This document shows positions 21,675-33,086 of a DNA stretch of 64,000 nt, in pieces (within the stretch, counting starts at the first letter, position 1; each line of letters begins with the position of its first letter). Origin of the DNA: Perognathus longimembris pacificus (lineage: Eukaryota > Chordata > Mammalia > Rodentia > Heteromyidae); NCBI RefSeq assembly GCF_023159225.1, contig NC_063171.1, positions 6,162,386 through 6,226,385 of the forward strand. Reading direction: 5' to 3'. The position numbers were made by a program, and so were the translations under genes. The notes under the pieces are model-generated. The model was not told the DNA's origin and did no database searches. It worked only from the letters and a program-made list of their open reading frames with translations.

Positions 21675-24363
21675 TGGAAGTGCAGGGGGAAATAAATTTG
21701 GTGAGTGAATGAAAACTTACTGGACAGATGCAGTGTCCCCCACTTTGGAGGCAACCAGGCCCTGGGCCTGAGAAGTTCTCTGGCATGGTACCCCCTCTGG
21801 AAAAAGAGAGAAACAGACAACCTATAGAGCAGTTTCACTCACTGGAGTATAGAAGTGGTGTGCACATGGATGTGTAGGCCAGCACTGGAATTGGTGAAAA
21901 GTCTCAGGAAGAGAGTAGCCTCTGAAGGGCAGTGTCTGGAGACAGTCACTTGTAGGCCATGTGAGTCATGCCTACTTAGTGGTAGCTAAGTGATATACCT
22001 CAAGTGTTTCTCTTTGAAACACAAAGTTAAGGTCCATCCACCCCACTGATATTTATTCTGTTTTCATTAAGCGGATACGTGCTTTTGTGTCTGAGCATCC
22101 TTGGGACACTTAGGAGAAAGCCATAACATAGTAACCTTGACAGAGGTTGGGGGAGGTGTCATTTGGGCAAGGCAGAGCTGTCCCAAGAACCAAGCTGCCT
22201 AGAAGATAGCATCAAGCATGCCAGCCTCTCTCCCATGTGTCCATGCTCTCTTGAAGGATGACAATTTTCTGTGGTTTCCCTTTAGCTGGAAAGGGAAGGG
22301 AAGGATGTAGCAACCCCATCCTACTTTTATGAACTTCTTTTTAGCTCTTTGAGTTTTAATGGGAGCTTACCTGGGAAGGGACATCTCGCCAATTGATCAA
22401 GGTGGTTTTTAGATATTGCTGCTAGAGCAAGAGAAGGAATTCCAAAGCCATTCTCCTGCATTGCTAGCAGTTCTCTATGTGCTTCTCATTTTACAAGCAC
22501 TTTGTGGTCCTTGGTGTTAATTATGTTCCCCAACATCCATGTGGTTCTTGATCTGATTCTCATTTTCTCCCCCCTGGGATGTCCAGGAGTTGAGAATCCT
22601 ATTAGTCCCTGTTTACCTTATAAGGAGCAGGTAGTTCTTCCTGGGAACAGATTGAATTCAGTTCAGCCAGCTTCTTACACAGGTGGATGATAATGGCATT
22701 CTTGAGCTTTACCCTTCAGGGTAAAGCTGTTCCTGGAGATAGGTCTTTCTCTTCTGATGCTATTGGCACCGAATGAACATTGTTGTCCCATCATGTCTAG
22801 AATATGGATCCATCGACCTAAGTACCTTCCTTCTGGGCAGGAAGATTCAGTGGTTTCTGAAAATCCATACAGTGGACTCATTCTAAGGTGTAGATGTGCT
22901 TTTCCAAGGAAGTTGTACGGGGCAAAAGTGTGAACCACTGGAATCATCTGTGGGGAGGAAGTGATGCTGGTCTTGTTTTCAAAGTCTGTGGCACTTTGAC
23001 AATTGTCCTTGCAGTTTTATGAGGATGTGGGTCAGAAATTCTTGACATGAGGGGGGTTTGGGATGGTTCAGAGCCGTTGATCACAAAGAACTAGTAGCTG
23101 TTGGATAGGAGCCCAGACAGAAATGTTTGGCTCCTCAGACCCACAGGGGTCTGTATGAAATTTGACCTCAAATCACTTTATCCAGTCTGGGGTGGAGAAA
23201 AGTAAGATTTCCCTTTACTCTGGTGGCTGATTGTTGTTGGTATTAACAAAGGGTAATACTGGGGCATTTCACATCTTAATGATGCTGGTGATAATAGGAA
23301 TGTGACTCTGTTCATTTAACTGGAGATAGTGTCCAGTAAAGAGGCTATATAGATCTGTGGAATGCTTTCTCAGGAGGGTTCTAAGTTTACATTGACTTAA
23401 TAGAAAAATAATTTAAAAAATCATTACCTTTAGTATATTTTGAAAATGCATCTTTCATGGCATATATGTTTAGACATTCAAATAAAGAATGCTGCTAATG
23501 ATTCATGCAGTGTACACCAGAGCCCCAGTGTGAATGTTACAGTATTCTTGGTGCTTTCACTCTACCTTCTTCAGAATTCCCAAGGGAGAAATCATGAATC
23601 CTGTCTTTTTAATACAAGTGAAATGCTGCAGATTTATTTCCAAGCACCCTGAGACTTAGATTGAAACAATGATCTTGAACTGGCCTTCATATAATATGGG
23701 CACCAGGTTAAAGGGCCTAATACAACAATTGAGGCTATCTTCTGGTGAGGTAGAGCAAAGGTGTGATCCTGCTTTCACTTAGACAAGACCCAGACTTGGG
23801 CATATTGATCCTACTTTGCATAGATGACAGTATGTGTTGTCTATCCCTGTCAGCTTTCTATAAATCTTGGCTTGAGGTCCCCTGTCTCAGGCTAACCTGT
23901 CCAGCTACCCTTCTCTGTTGCACTTTCTCAATTTAATTGCCTTTGTGTATACCATGTCCATAGTTACTGGGAGACATTCTGCACATTACAGCTGGCTGTT
24001 TAGCCAATTCAGTCAGTCCTCTTGTGCCCTAGTTCACTCTGTGTCACTTAACCTGTTATCCAATTCTTTGAATTAGAATGTAGACATTTTCCTGAGCCAT
24101 TTTCCCCATACAGCCTTTGGATATGTTATTTGGAAGTTACTAAGGATGTCCATGGAGATGTAAAACTTGGACTACAGGAGGTACTATTGAGCAGGCCAGT
24201 TGCAGAGATGCCTGTGGCTCATTCCTGCTGGAGGCTGAGAAAACCATGAGCATCTCTTAATGTTCATGTAAATGTAAAGAGTTTGGCCATTTGCCCCCAA
24301 CTTAGCTTGTTTCCTAGTTTCTCCGCCTGTCCCAAGGTCTTAGACCCACAGCAGTGCTGAGAT
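21675..24363. other. ERV leader flank and diverged unit D; no gene recognised
   Basis: The stretch directly right of gag (21675-21850) would be the ERV leader, but I cannot define an LTR edge. From about 21911 the sequence re-enters the host repeat family: 22396-22470 resembles 10413-10490, and 24060-24300 resembles 12230-12480. Open frames are short and uninformative. Confidence 0.45.
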
Positions 24364-24364
24364 A

Positions 24365-24366
24365 CG

Positions 24367-24425
<59 letters not shown>

Positions 24426-24428
24426 TAT
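24365..24428. repeat. Compound (AT)n(TTTA)n microsatellite
   Basis: About 28 bp of AT dinucleotide passes directly into a TTTA tetranucleotide run of eight units and ends in tatatatg. This is likely a length-variable locus. Confidence 0.95.
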
Positions 24429-26525
24429 ATGAGGATGAGGCTATGGTGAGAGTGGTCTTCACTTAAAGCTCACAATGTTGTTTCTTTACACAGATGAAGG
24501 CTGTACTTTGCATCCTGCAGCAAAAAAATCTTCCTGTCTCGCCTTCCTATAATAGGAGTTTCCCTCTTTGGGAATAAATTATTGACTTTTTCTTGTCAGT
24601 CTTGTCATCATCTCTGTCTCTTGCATGAAAAGTTTGCAGGACAAATATAGGCAGCATTCCTTATAACCACATGGTGTTACAAAGCCTCATGCCTTTTCTC
24701 ACTGGTAAATCTGGGTAAGATAGTCTAAAGCTCTGAAATCAGCATGCCCCAGATCTCTCACCGTGCCCTAACTTGATAAATATTACAAGATAAATACTGT
24801 AGAAGAAATTTGCAGCTCTGATTTCCTTTTTGGTCATAAGGGAGGCTGGTGTGTGTGTTTCTATGGTCAACATTGCTTTTCATTGCCATATGCCTCACTG
24901 TATGATGTGTGGATTGACATCAAAGATAGTTAACATCTGCTTCTGCAGCTATGCTCCTGTATGTGAATCTCTAGGAATAGCCTGCTGCTCTAATGGACCT
25001 AAGCCATTCATACCTTCTTTGGTTGGGAGACGTGTTGCTTTTCCCCAATAGTTTTTACTTTCTGCTCTAGTAACATAGACCCCCATTACACTGTATCCCA
25101 TTTAGCCTGAGCCATGCACTAGATGACTAGTAGTATGTCCCTTTCCAACAGCCTGCATGTCCTAACCTGTGTCCCTGAGGCCCTAGACTTTCTGATTTGT
25201 AGTGGAAGTATGTGTCTTTGGCATTGTTGTCCTGTGTGTGGTTTCCCCTTCATCTTTGCCCCTGCTGTGTTCATAGAGGCCAGACACTGCTCTCCTTCCA
25301 CCTGATGCTCTAGGTCCCTTTCCATGGAGGGCTCATTGTCAGGCCAGAGTTTTAGTTAGAATCCAAGTGATACTCTTACTGTCCAGCTGCTCTGAAAGGC
25401 ACAGCTCCATTTATAGCCAGGGGAATTTCTCTGGATGTCAATCCTGTGGATGCTATGGCCACCACTGTCCTTCCTTGGGGGTCCCACATACATATATGAT
25501 TCTCGGGTCACAGGTGTTCTTTTCCTTTGGCTGCCTTTGCTGTGGTAGAATACTGAGGATAAGGACCAAGGATTCAGTGTGGTATGTAGATTGTCCTGCC
25601 TGATCTATCTCGGCACTGACAAGATGCTTTCCCCAATCCTGAGCTTTAGCTCTAGACATGGTTGGCTCCTGGGCACAGCACAGGTATGCCATCTGTATGT
25701 GTATGGAAACACACCGACTCTTGCTGGCTGGAACTCTGTGGCACTCTGATGACATTTGTTCTTGATGAAAATTCCTTACCTGATGATGCTCTATGGGGCA
25801 AGAACAAGAGATGTGGTAGCATTGCAGGTGCCAGATGACACTCAAATGTATCCCTCGTTGGGGCATCATTATATACTGTCTTGTCCACTTTCCTGCATTT
25901 CCTCTTGAGTTTGTTCTATCTCAAGTCTTAACCTTGCAGCTATTCTTGTGCTGAAGATTTGTCTGCGTGTGGGAAATGTTTCCATAGTGTTCTGACTATT
26001 AACACTTGTATGATTCTGGATGGATGTGCCTTTGTGCTGATGGAAGTCAGTCTTGGAGACTACTATTTTCACCTTGATGTCTGGAATTGAGTTTGGGTCA
26101 AATAATAAATCTAAATCGTAAGAATGGTATCTGACAGATTTGTAAATACTTATATAAAGAGGTATAGGTTGAGCTGAATCCTAGACCCCCAACTGCTGGT
26201 GTTTGATTTGCTTGACTCAGACCATCCAGGGAGCTGTGCTCTGGTCCAGAACATGGGTATTTGAGCTGCCTGTGAGAGCCATGCGGAGTACCCTAAACCC
26301 AGGGGCTTGAGTCTCCTGTATGATTATGATTTGTCCCTACATTTGATAGGATGTCAACACTCTACATTTAATTTCTCTCTTAATTGGTGATCCTCTTCAT
26401 TGAGAACAAGTTGAGGTTTCTTAAATAATTTGCCTTTTCCTTGAGTACTTTTTCTGTCTTGTGGACTCTTGTTCTGAGTATACCTAGTTATGGTTCGGCA
26501 CAATTGAGAAATAGTTCAAGATGAA
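24429..26525. other. No gene recognised
   Basis: The first part (24440-24620) continues the similarity to 12600-12760. The rest is unassigned. The longest frame, minus strand 25453-25869 (138 codons), is Cys/His/Gln-rich without a motif I know and overlaps equally long frames in other registers. Confidence 0.4.
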
Positions 26526-26529
26526 AAAA

Positions 26530-27450
26530 GTTGTTTAGGCAGGGTGACAGCCACAGCAGTTGCAATGGCTGCTCCCTGAAATTTCTTGGCCCTGATACAA
26601 ATATCCCCAACAGGGCTGGGGTGGACCGTGTTTGTCATACACAGTACTGTCCTTCCTCCTCTGGGTAGCCAGGGCCATTGAAATGAGCTGATCCTTGGGC
26701 CCAAACACCTTGGCCAAACACCTCCTCTGGAGTAGAGGTAACTTGTTCATATTTTTCAAACATTGGCCCCTTTCTGGTTTATCACTGGAGATTTTCAAAG
26801 TAATCTTTGGAAATAAGTTTTCTATACAAGGCCCCAGTTATCTTGTACAAATCCTTGGAAATAGAGCCATTAGTATTAAATACATGAAGTCCTTCAATGG
26901 AGATAGTATAAGCGTGATGCATATATTCTCTTTGGCAAGGAAAATTGGCCAAGTGGTTACAGTAGTTACCTGCTTGACGTGTTTAAAAATTGATCACAAA
27001 TGTATAATGATACTTAAGGTCAGTTAATGTTAGGTAAGGAGGCTTGCAGGAAATACATACAAACAAAGGAGCCCCATCTGTTCCCAGGCTCATGGCATCT
27101 CTTCAGATGGCTGTCCTAAGCTCAGACACAAAGGCTATCAGATTTGGGCAACTTGCATTCTAATGGCCAGCATGAGACAGGAGCCGAGGTGAAATAAAAC
27201 CCTCAAATTCTGAGAAAAAGGCCCCTTGTTAACATAGCACTCCAGTTACTTGTTGCAATAGTGTACTGCCCTTTGGGTATTTAAGGAAATTACTTTGGGC
27301 AGAGGGGAGTTATTATCTGTCTGCCTTGAACAATTCCACCTCCAACACGAACCGGTTCTTCTAGGCGTTTTCATCAGCTTTACATCTAAACGGGTGGACA
27401 GAGAGCTGCCTTTTCTTAGAAGGCGGGGGAAACTCTTTCAGAAGTTTAGT
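26530..27450 (-). pseudogene. Protein-like relic of unknown family (possible retrocopy)
   Basis: Several minus-strand blocks read like coding sequence but switch frame and carry stops. One at about 27319-27447 (43 codons, one TAG) contains KEFPPPSKKRQLSVHPFRCK. One at about 26781-26910 contains SISKDLYKITGALYRKLIS followed by two stops. Adjacent sequence near 26640-26760 is Gly/Pro-rich and ends about 26530. The blocks lie in one strand and order with no splice-site-like gaps, which suggests an old processed copy. I cannot name the family, and I see no poly(A) tail or target duplication. It may be chance, but the amino-acid character is better than in neighbouring noncoding frames. Confidence 0.3.
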
Positions 27451-30094
27451 CTGTGCAGGCGGTAGGCTGTCCAGTTGGCAGCTCTTGGATCTCCTCTGAA
27501 TGATTCATGCTGGATATTCGTTTCTATGAGACTTATAGGCACGCTATGACAGAAGCACCGTACTTGTTCCTATTGTCGCTGAAGTGCTGTTCTACTACAG
27601 GGCACATGGGCTGATTCGCATATATTCTGGCCTATGTCTCTAGATTAGATGTTTGCTTTAGGGAGCACAGGACCTATGGTTAGTCTGCTCATCAAGTGAA
27701 CCAAGGTCCCCCTATAAAGCATAATGCTTACCTTGTTATTTTAGGTAGTGCTTTTCTACCCAGCATCCTACTCTAACTCTTCAGTACTGACTGAAGACAA
27801 TATTGCCTTATTGCCTTCATCCCATGAGGAATCTACATGTTGCATATGAACTATGTCACAACCCCTCATGAGTCTTGATGGCCATGCATGCCAAATACCT
27901 TCTTTGGTAAGGAATACCTTACAATGCTCCCCCTTTTCCCACTTGAAGGTGTGTAGAGTGGTCAGAGTAAATTATCCCTGCCAAGGGAAGCATTTGTAAG
28001 TATATGACAGGTATCCATTTTAAAAGGTGAAAGATTAACGATATATGAGAGAAACTGAGGTTTCCCTATAGTACATAGAAGGCAACATGTCTCTACTGGA
28101 TCAGAGGAAGCCTTGTCCCTCAAGCAGCACACTGTAGCAAAGTGTTTCATATGGGAGTATGGGAAAGAATGGGAGTGAATGTCATTCTTTCCCCTCATGC
28201 CTGATTCTTTAGAGATGAAGAGCCATTTCACTCTTTCTTGACAAGCTACCCCTGTGCCAGAGTCTGTCCTGGAACCTCAATTCAGAAGTGTCACAGGAGA
28301 GAAGACAATGTTGAAGCTGTGTTTCAAATGCACACTCCACTGATGGCGGATGCTTCCATCTCTCAGGTCAGCTCTTCTGTGCATCATCCATCTATGTGTC
28401 AGTGTGAGCCTCATTGGGCAGCTCTAAGCATGCAGGCTCAGACCTCCTCAGGGTGAGAAAGTAACAGTCTTCTGAAAAGTCTCAGAAAAATGTCACATTC
28501 TTTCTTTTTGGAAGTTTACCTCTAGGAAAATTAGAGCACTTGTGGAAATAATCAGAATAAGGGATGAATAAGGATGTAACTTTCTTCTGTTTCCCAATTT
28601 ATTCTTCTTGCTCAAAACAGGGTTAGATTGTCTGCTTCCCCGTGGAGTGCCACCACAGTATTTCATTTTGTCAGAGCTATCTTGGGTACTAGCTTAGCTT
28701 GATGAAGTTGCCTTCATTGGGGGAATTTCTTAGTGATCTGAGGGAACCTCAAAGCTATTATCCAAGAGAGGTGGGCATTTTGTAGCTGATGGCTGGCATT
28801 TCACCTTCAATGATTAGGGTCTACTCGGTGATTATCTTGAGATATTAGTTTTGAAAGATTTTGTTGGATTTTTTTCCTAAGCCTGCAGTTCAATTTAATT
28901 GCCCCTCATGAAGGCAATGTGGAGGTGGGCTTTATAAATGGCTCCCAGAAACTACAGGAAGGGCTACCAAGGCCACAGATTAGTTCTTGATGATTATTTC
29001 AGTGTCAGTGCAGGTGCTGCCATCAATGGGGTTTTTCTTCTCTATTCCCACTCCCTGTAGAGTTGGTGCTTCCTTCCTCCTGAGCAGGTTTTTGTCAGTA
29101 TGAAATCTCTAATATTGTTGTCTGGATACCAGGTCCAGACCTCCATGCAAGATTATCAGGAAGCTATTTGTTTGTGTAAATGAAGGCTTGAGGACCCAGG
29201 AGTGGGATTTCAAATCACTTACAAACTGGGAAGATTGCATACCCTTGAGAGCTGGAGGACATTTCAGAGAATTCTGAGTAGGGAAGCATGTTAAAGGTAT
29301 AGCTTGCTCAGAACTTCAAGTGAGCCAATGTCTGGGATTGTGGAGATTGTGGGTGAAGCTGCTTTTTTATGCTACCTTAATGTTTGCTTCGATAATTGGA
29401 GAGGGGTAGGAGGAGGTGTCACTCCTGCAAAATGAAGTAGGTCTGTATATTACACATCTTAAAAATACCCACAAAGTGCACTTTATTCTCCACCTCAGTA
29501 TAGTATGAGAAGTTGATTAAACTAGAATGTGCCATACACCATACAATATAGCGAGTATTCCAAACTACTTAGTCTTCCTCTCTAAGTTTTAAATACTTGA
29601 GAAGGAATGCTCTAAAAGACTAAGCTTTTTAAGCTAGCAGCTCGCTGTATTGGTGCATTCTTCATAAGCAGCCTACATTGTCTTGTAATGAAAACATATT
29701 ATGGAAGAAAGTAAAAGTCAATAAAGTAAATAACACGACTGGCATTGTGGACTCATGTTTTGGCAAAAAGCACTGTAAGGTAGTTCCCTGCTGCTCAGGA
29801 AATTTGTGGTTCTAGAGCTGGTGCAGCTGTAAGCAGCACCCCATAGTGGTGTGTGTTTTCACGCTGCCTGTTGGTGGCAGCCTGGCAGTGTCTGCTCAGA
29901 CCAGTGTTCTCCAGGATGAGGTGGTTGTTGGGATTTGTTATTCTACTGTGTGTGCTACAGATATGGCGGTGATGTATGAGGGAGATGTTGAGGGAGAGGT
30001 TATCTCTGAAAACCTAATTGCTTCATCATGTGCATTTTCTGGGGGTTAATTTACTGTTGTTGGACTCTTGGTCTGTTTCCTCTGACGTGACCAA
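27451..30094. other. No gene recognised
   Basis: No gene, RNA or recent transposon is identified. Short frames only (60-90 codons). The 29350-29450 area weakly echoes the 12560-12610 block ('gtgtcactcct'). Confidence 0.4.
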
Positions 30095-30560
30095 CTTTTG
30101 GCAGGGCACCGGGATCAGAAGGTTAGGGACCATGCTGTCAGGAAAATGGAGAAGAAAGAACAGGCTGGACTTGCTCTCAATGGGCAAGGACTGTTTATTA
30201 AGGCACCGTGAAGGGTAGCAAACTTCCCATGGCAATGGAGGTTGTGCAAGTAGGTGGGGTTGAAGTTAGGCTTTTATGGGGTCTGAGCAAGAAGATGGAG
30301 GTTATCAAAATGGCTATGATGTCTGCAGAGGCAGGGACTTGCAGTTAGTCCCACAATGGAATGTTAATAGCCAGTCTTAGGTTGAATTTTCTTGCCTGGG
30401 TCACGCACATCAGCGCATACAAGTCTTGCCTGCTGTAATAGGGAGGCCAGATCTGCCCAGTGCCATCATTAACTGTGGAGGGACTTCAGGTTGACTCCAG
30501 CTCAGATAAGAGCAGAAGCCAACTCCATCTCCACTAAGCCCTCCCCTCCCCTATTCAGGG
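30095..30560 (-). mobile_element. LTR-like segment, minus orientation
   Basis: On the minus strand this reads as U3, then a TATA-type box (ccccataaaagcc; plus positions 30269-30281), then about 75 bp later an AATAAA signal (plus tttatt at 30193-30198). A T/C-rich U5-like tail follows. The distances fit a retroviral LTR. Exact ends and target duplication are not clear, and no adjacent internal region is recognised, so it may be a solo LTR. Confidence 0.45.
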
Positions 30561-30777
30561 AAGATACTATGTTAAGTTATGTAAGATTGACTGCCACCTG
30601 AGGCCTGGGAGCTTCAAGGGAACCTGCTATGAGTAGGCGTAGAGTGATAGGTTAGCTCAAATAGATATGAGACAGACTGTAACTCTATTGGTCACCTGTG
30701 TGCGGCCTAGCATGCTCTGTAAGTGTTGTATCTTCATTGGTCACCTGCGTGTGACAAGTTTGTCTGTGATGTTTGCC

Positions 30778-30783
30778 TTATAA
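30778..30783 (+). promoter_or_regulatory. TATA-like box of the plus-strand LTR
   Basis: TTATAA lies about 27 bp downstream of the second CCAAT-type motif and about 225 bp upstream of AATAAA. The position fits the pol II promoter of the LTR. Confidence 0.5.
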
Positions 30784-30814
30784 CCAGTCTGGAAGACCAC
30801 ACGGACGCGCGGTC

Positions 30815-30955
30815 CCAGCTCCCGAGTCTGGACTGCACAGGTGTGCGTGGTTCCAGCTCCCGAGTCTGGACTGCACACGTGCGGGCGGTCCCAGCTCCCG
30901 AGTCTGGGCCCTGATCCTGCACTCGTGGTCGGCAGTTTCGGCTCCCGAGTCTGGG
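30815..30955 (+). repeat. 38-bp tandem repeat inside the LTR
   Basis: Three units at 38-bp spacing (core ccagctcccgagtctgg at 30815, 30853 and 30891) and a fourth at 48 bp (30939) with a cggctcccgagtctggg core. They lie between the TATA-like box and the AATAAA, so they would be in the transcribed R/leader portion. Confidence 0.9.
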
Positions 30956-31100
30956 CTGCAACCAAGGCCGGTCGGTTCACTTTTTGTTCACTTTTTACTT
31001 CCCCAATAAATCTGTCTTTTTGTCACCTTGTAGCTGGAGACTGTGTGGTGGACTCTTGGGGGAACCAGGAATCCCCTCCCTTGGGGGGGACCCCGTTTCA

Positions 31101-32857
31101 TTGTAGCGAACCCCCACTCTACTTCACCTGCCATCTGTATGTACCTGGAATAATAGGGTGAGGTCATTCTTTCCTAGACCTCTGGTAAACACAGCTGCCA
31201 TACCAGAAGAGATCAAGTTCTCATGAAGCCTGCTGAATTCATGTTTATGCACAGATTGTGCACAGTCCTTTGTGAATCATTGCAGAATGAACTTTGGCTA
31301 TTGCTTCTTAAAGCTTAGACTGATGTCTTGAGGCCTAGAGTCTTAAACCTTTGTAGACTTGCCAGTTCAAAGCTTTTGGAACTGGAATCTGAGTTGCATA
31401 TCCTTGAATTGAGAATTTGATGTCACCCAAGTGCTATATTTGGAAGTGAACCCAAGATGTGCACAGGAGACTGTCTGGCATTGTGACTGAGGTTGAAATT
31501 ATGAAGACAGAGTAGGAACACATCACTGACTTGGCTGCTTCTGATCCAACTGCAGCTAATGCCAGTTCGACCTGGTTTGCTTGTGGAAAGCGTATCAGAC
31601 GTGCCTTTTTGTGAGAGAGTCTCAGACTATCTGTAGTTATCCCTCCTGTGATGTTGCAATTCCCTCTCTAAAGACATGTGGCTCTGGCTACAAACAAGAA
31701 TAAAGAAGGACTGTGATGTACTACAGAGCAAAATAGCTTTTCTATGGGAAAGTCTAGTCTTCTGGAAATCTTTCAGAGATAGTAGTTTCCTATTCCTTCT
31801 TGTGGTAAAGACACCTTTCCTAACTTAGGGAAAGACATCCATACATCCCTATCTATCATTCACACAAGTTCCTATCTTAGAGCCTTGTGCTTACCAGAAA
31901 ACCACCCTATGCACTTGAGCCAGGCCTCTGGCTTCAGCAATGTCCCCACAATGCCTGCTTGAGTTGAGTACCTTTGAGAATGATGAACTATCTTGCTGTA
32001 TTCAAAGAATTTTTCCTTTAATTTGAATATGTTCTGCTACAAAAAGTGAGTAGTTGTCTAAAGAGCTAAAATTGATTGCCCCTGTCCCAGCTACCTTACC
32101 TTATGTTACCTGAACTGTTGAAAGATAAACACTGTAGAAGTGTTCTGAAATGTCAGTTTTTAATTTGGTAGTATGCTGTGATGGAGGTCAACATCTCTTC
32201 ATGTGGATATTTTAATATGCAAATTGTTTCATTGCTGCACACCCTTTTCATATACATAGATACAATATGTACATAGTATCTATACAAATATGGTATGTGC
32301 TCTGCCACCCAATATGTGTGTGTGAAGCAAGGAGCCAGCTTACCACTTTCTGGGACATCAAAGGACTTGTGCCATCTTAGTTATTCTGAGATAAGAATGG
32401 TGTGAATTCAACCAATGCACGTGGTAAATCTTCACGGTTCTTGCAATGAGGCAAGAGGGTAGTGGTCCTGTGCTGACACTACAGCTGAAGAGATGCAGGT
32501 AGCACAGCTCAGACCGCTTATAGAGGGGCAGTGAGAGTCATGAGCATACTTATGAAGTTGTAATTGCTTCTTTTTGTGAAGTTTTCATTGTCTCCTCTAT
32601 GCTTAGTGTACAGAGCTGTAGCCACCTCTGGATCCAGGTTAGGCCAGTAAGTAGAGGCATACTCTGCTGAGATGTCACAACAGGCCACCATGGAGGGTCA
32701 CTCATATAGATGTACCCTACCTTTTGTTTTAAACTCTACTGGCAGTTTATTATTCAGTGAGATTGAGTTCACAGTCTTTTCCTCTAATGATTTCATCCTT
32801 ATTAATGTTCCTTGTTTATTGAAACCTGGTCACCTAAGTGGTGAGACATACTGAGAA
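31101..32857. other. No gene recognised
   Basis: If an ERV body followed the LTR it would start here, but no primer-binding site or gag-like frame is seen. The stretch is otherwise unassigned. Confidence 0.4.
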
Positions 32858-32870
32858 TCAAAATGAGTAT

Positions 32871-33073
32871 TTTTTTTTTTTTTTGCCAGTCCTGGGGCAT
32901 GGACTCCAGGCCTAAGCACTGTACCTGGTTCTTATTTTTCTCCCCTCAGGCCTCTACCACTTGAGCCCAGTACCAGTTCCAGCTTTTTGTCTTTATGTGG
33001 TGCTGAGGTATCGAACCCAGGGCTTCATGCATGCTAGGCAAGTACTCTACCACTAAGGCATATTCCCAGTCAC
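32871..33073 (-). repeat. Diverged ID-type SINE, minus strand
   Basis: The T tail (32871-32884) is followed by gccagtcctggggcatggac and ends aggcatattcccagtcac, the reverse complement of the dimeric SINE with many substitutions and a TTTTTGTC-bearing middle. TSD tcaaaatgagtat (32858-32870) matches tcaaaaagaatat (33074-33086) imperfectly. Confidence 0.85.
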
Positions 33074-33086
33074 TCAAAAAGAATAT

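Larger units (their letters stand above)
30565..31100 (+). mobile_element. LTR-like segment with CCAAT pair and 38-bp tandem repeats
   Basis: U3-like sequence has two near-identical inverted CCAAT motifs, attggtcacctgtgtg at 30687-30702 and attggtcacctgcgtg at 30736-30751. A TTATAA box at 30778-30783 follows. GC-rich tandem copies of ccagctcccgagtctgg start at 30815, 30853 and 30891, with a variant at 30939. AATAAA is at 31005-31010, followed by a T-rich tract and a possible CA terminus at about 31100. This is the layout of a class I ERV LTR. No gag or primer-binding site is recognised after it. The 5' edge is uncertain by tens of bases. Confidence 0.6.

Noticed and set aside
25453..25869. 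138-codon Cys/His-rich minus-strand frame
   Set aside because: No regular zinc-finger spacing, and competing frames of similar length cover the same bases.
30815..30955. Regularly spaced repeats that could suggest a CRISPR array
   Set aside because: Mammalian DNA, contiguous 38-bp tandem units without unique spacers, inside an LTR.
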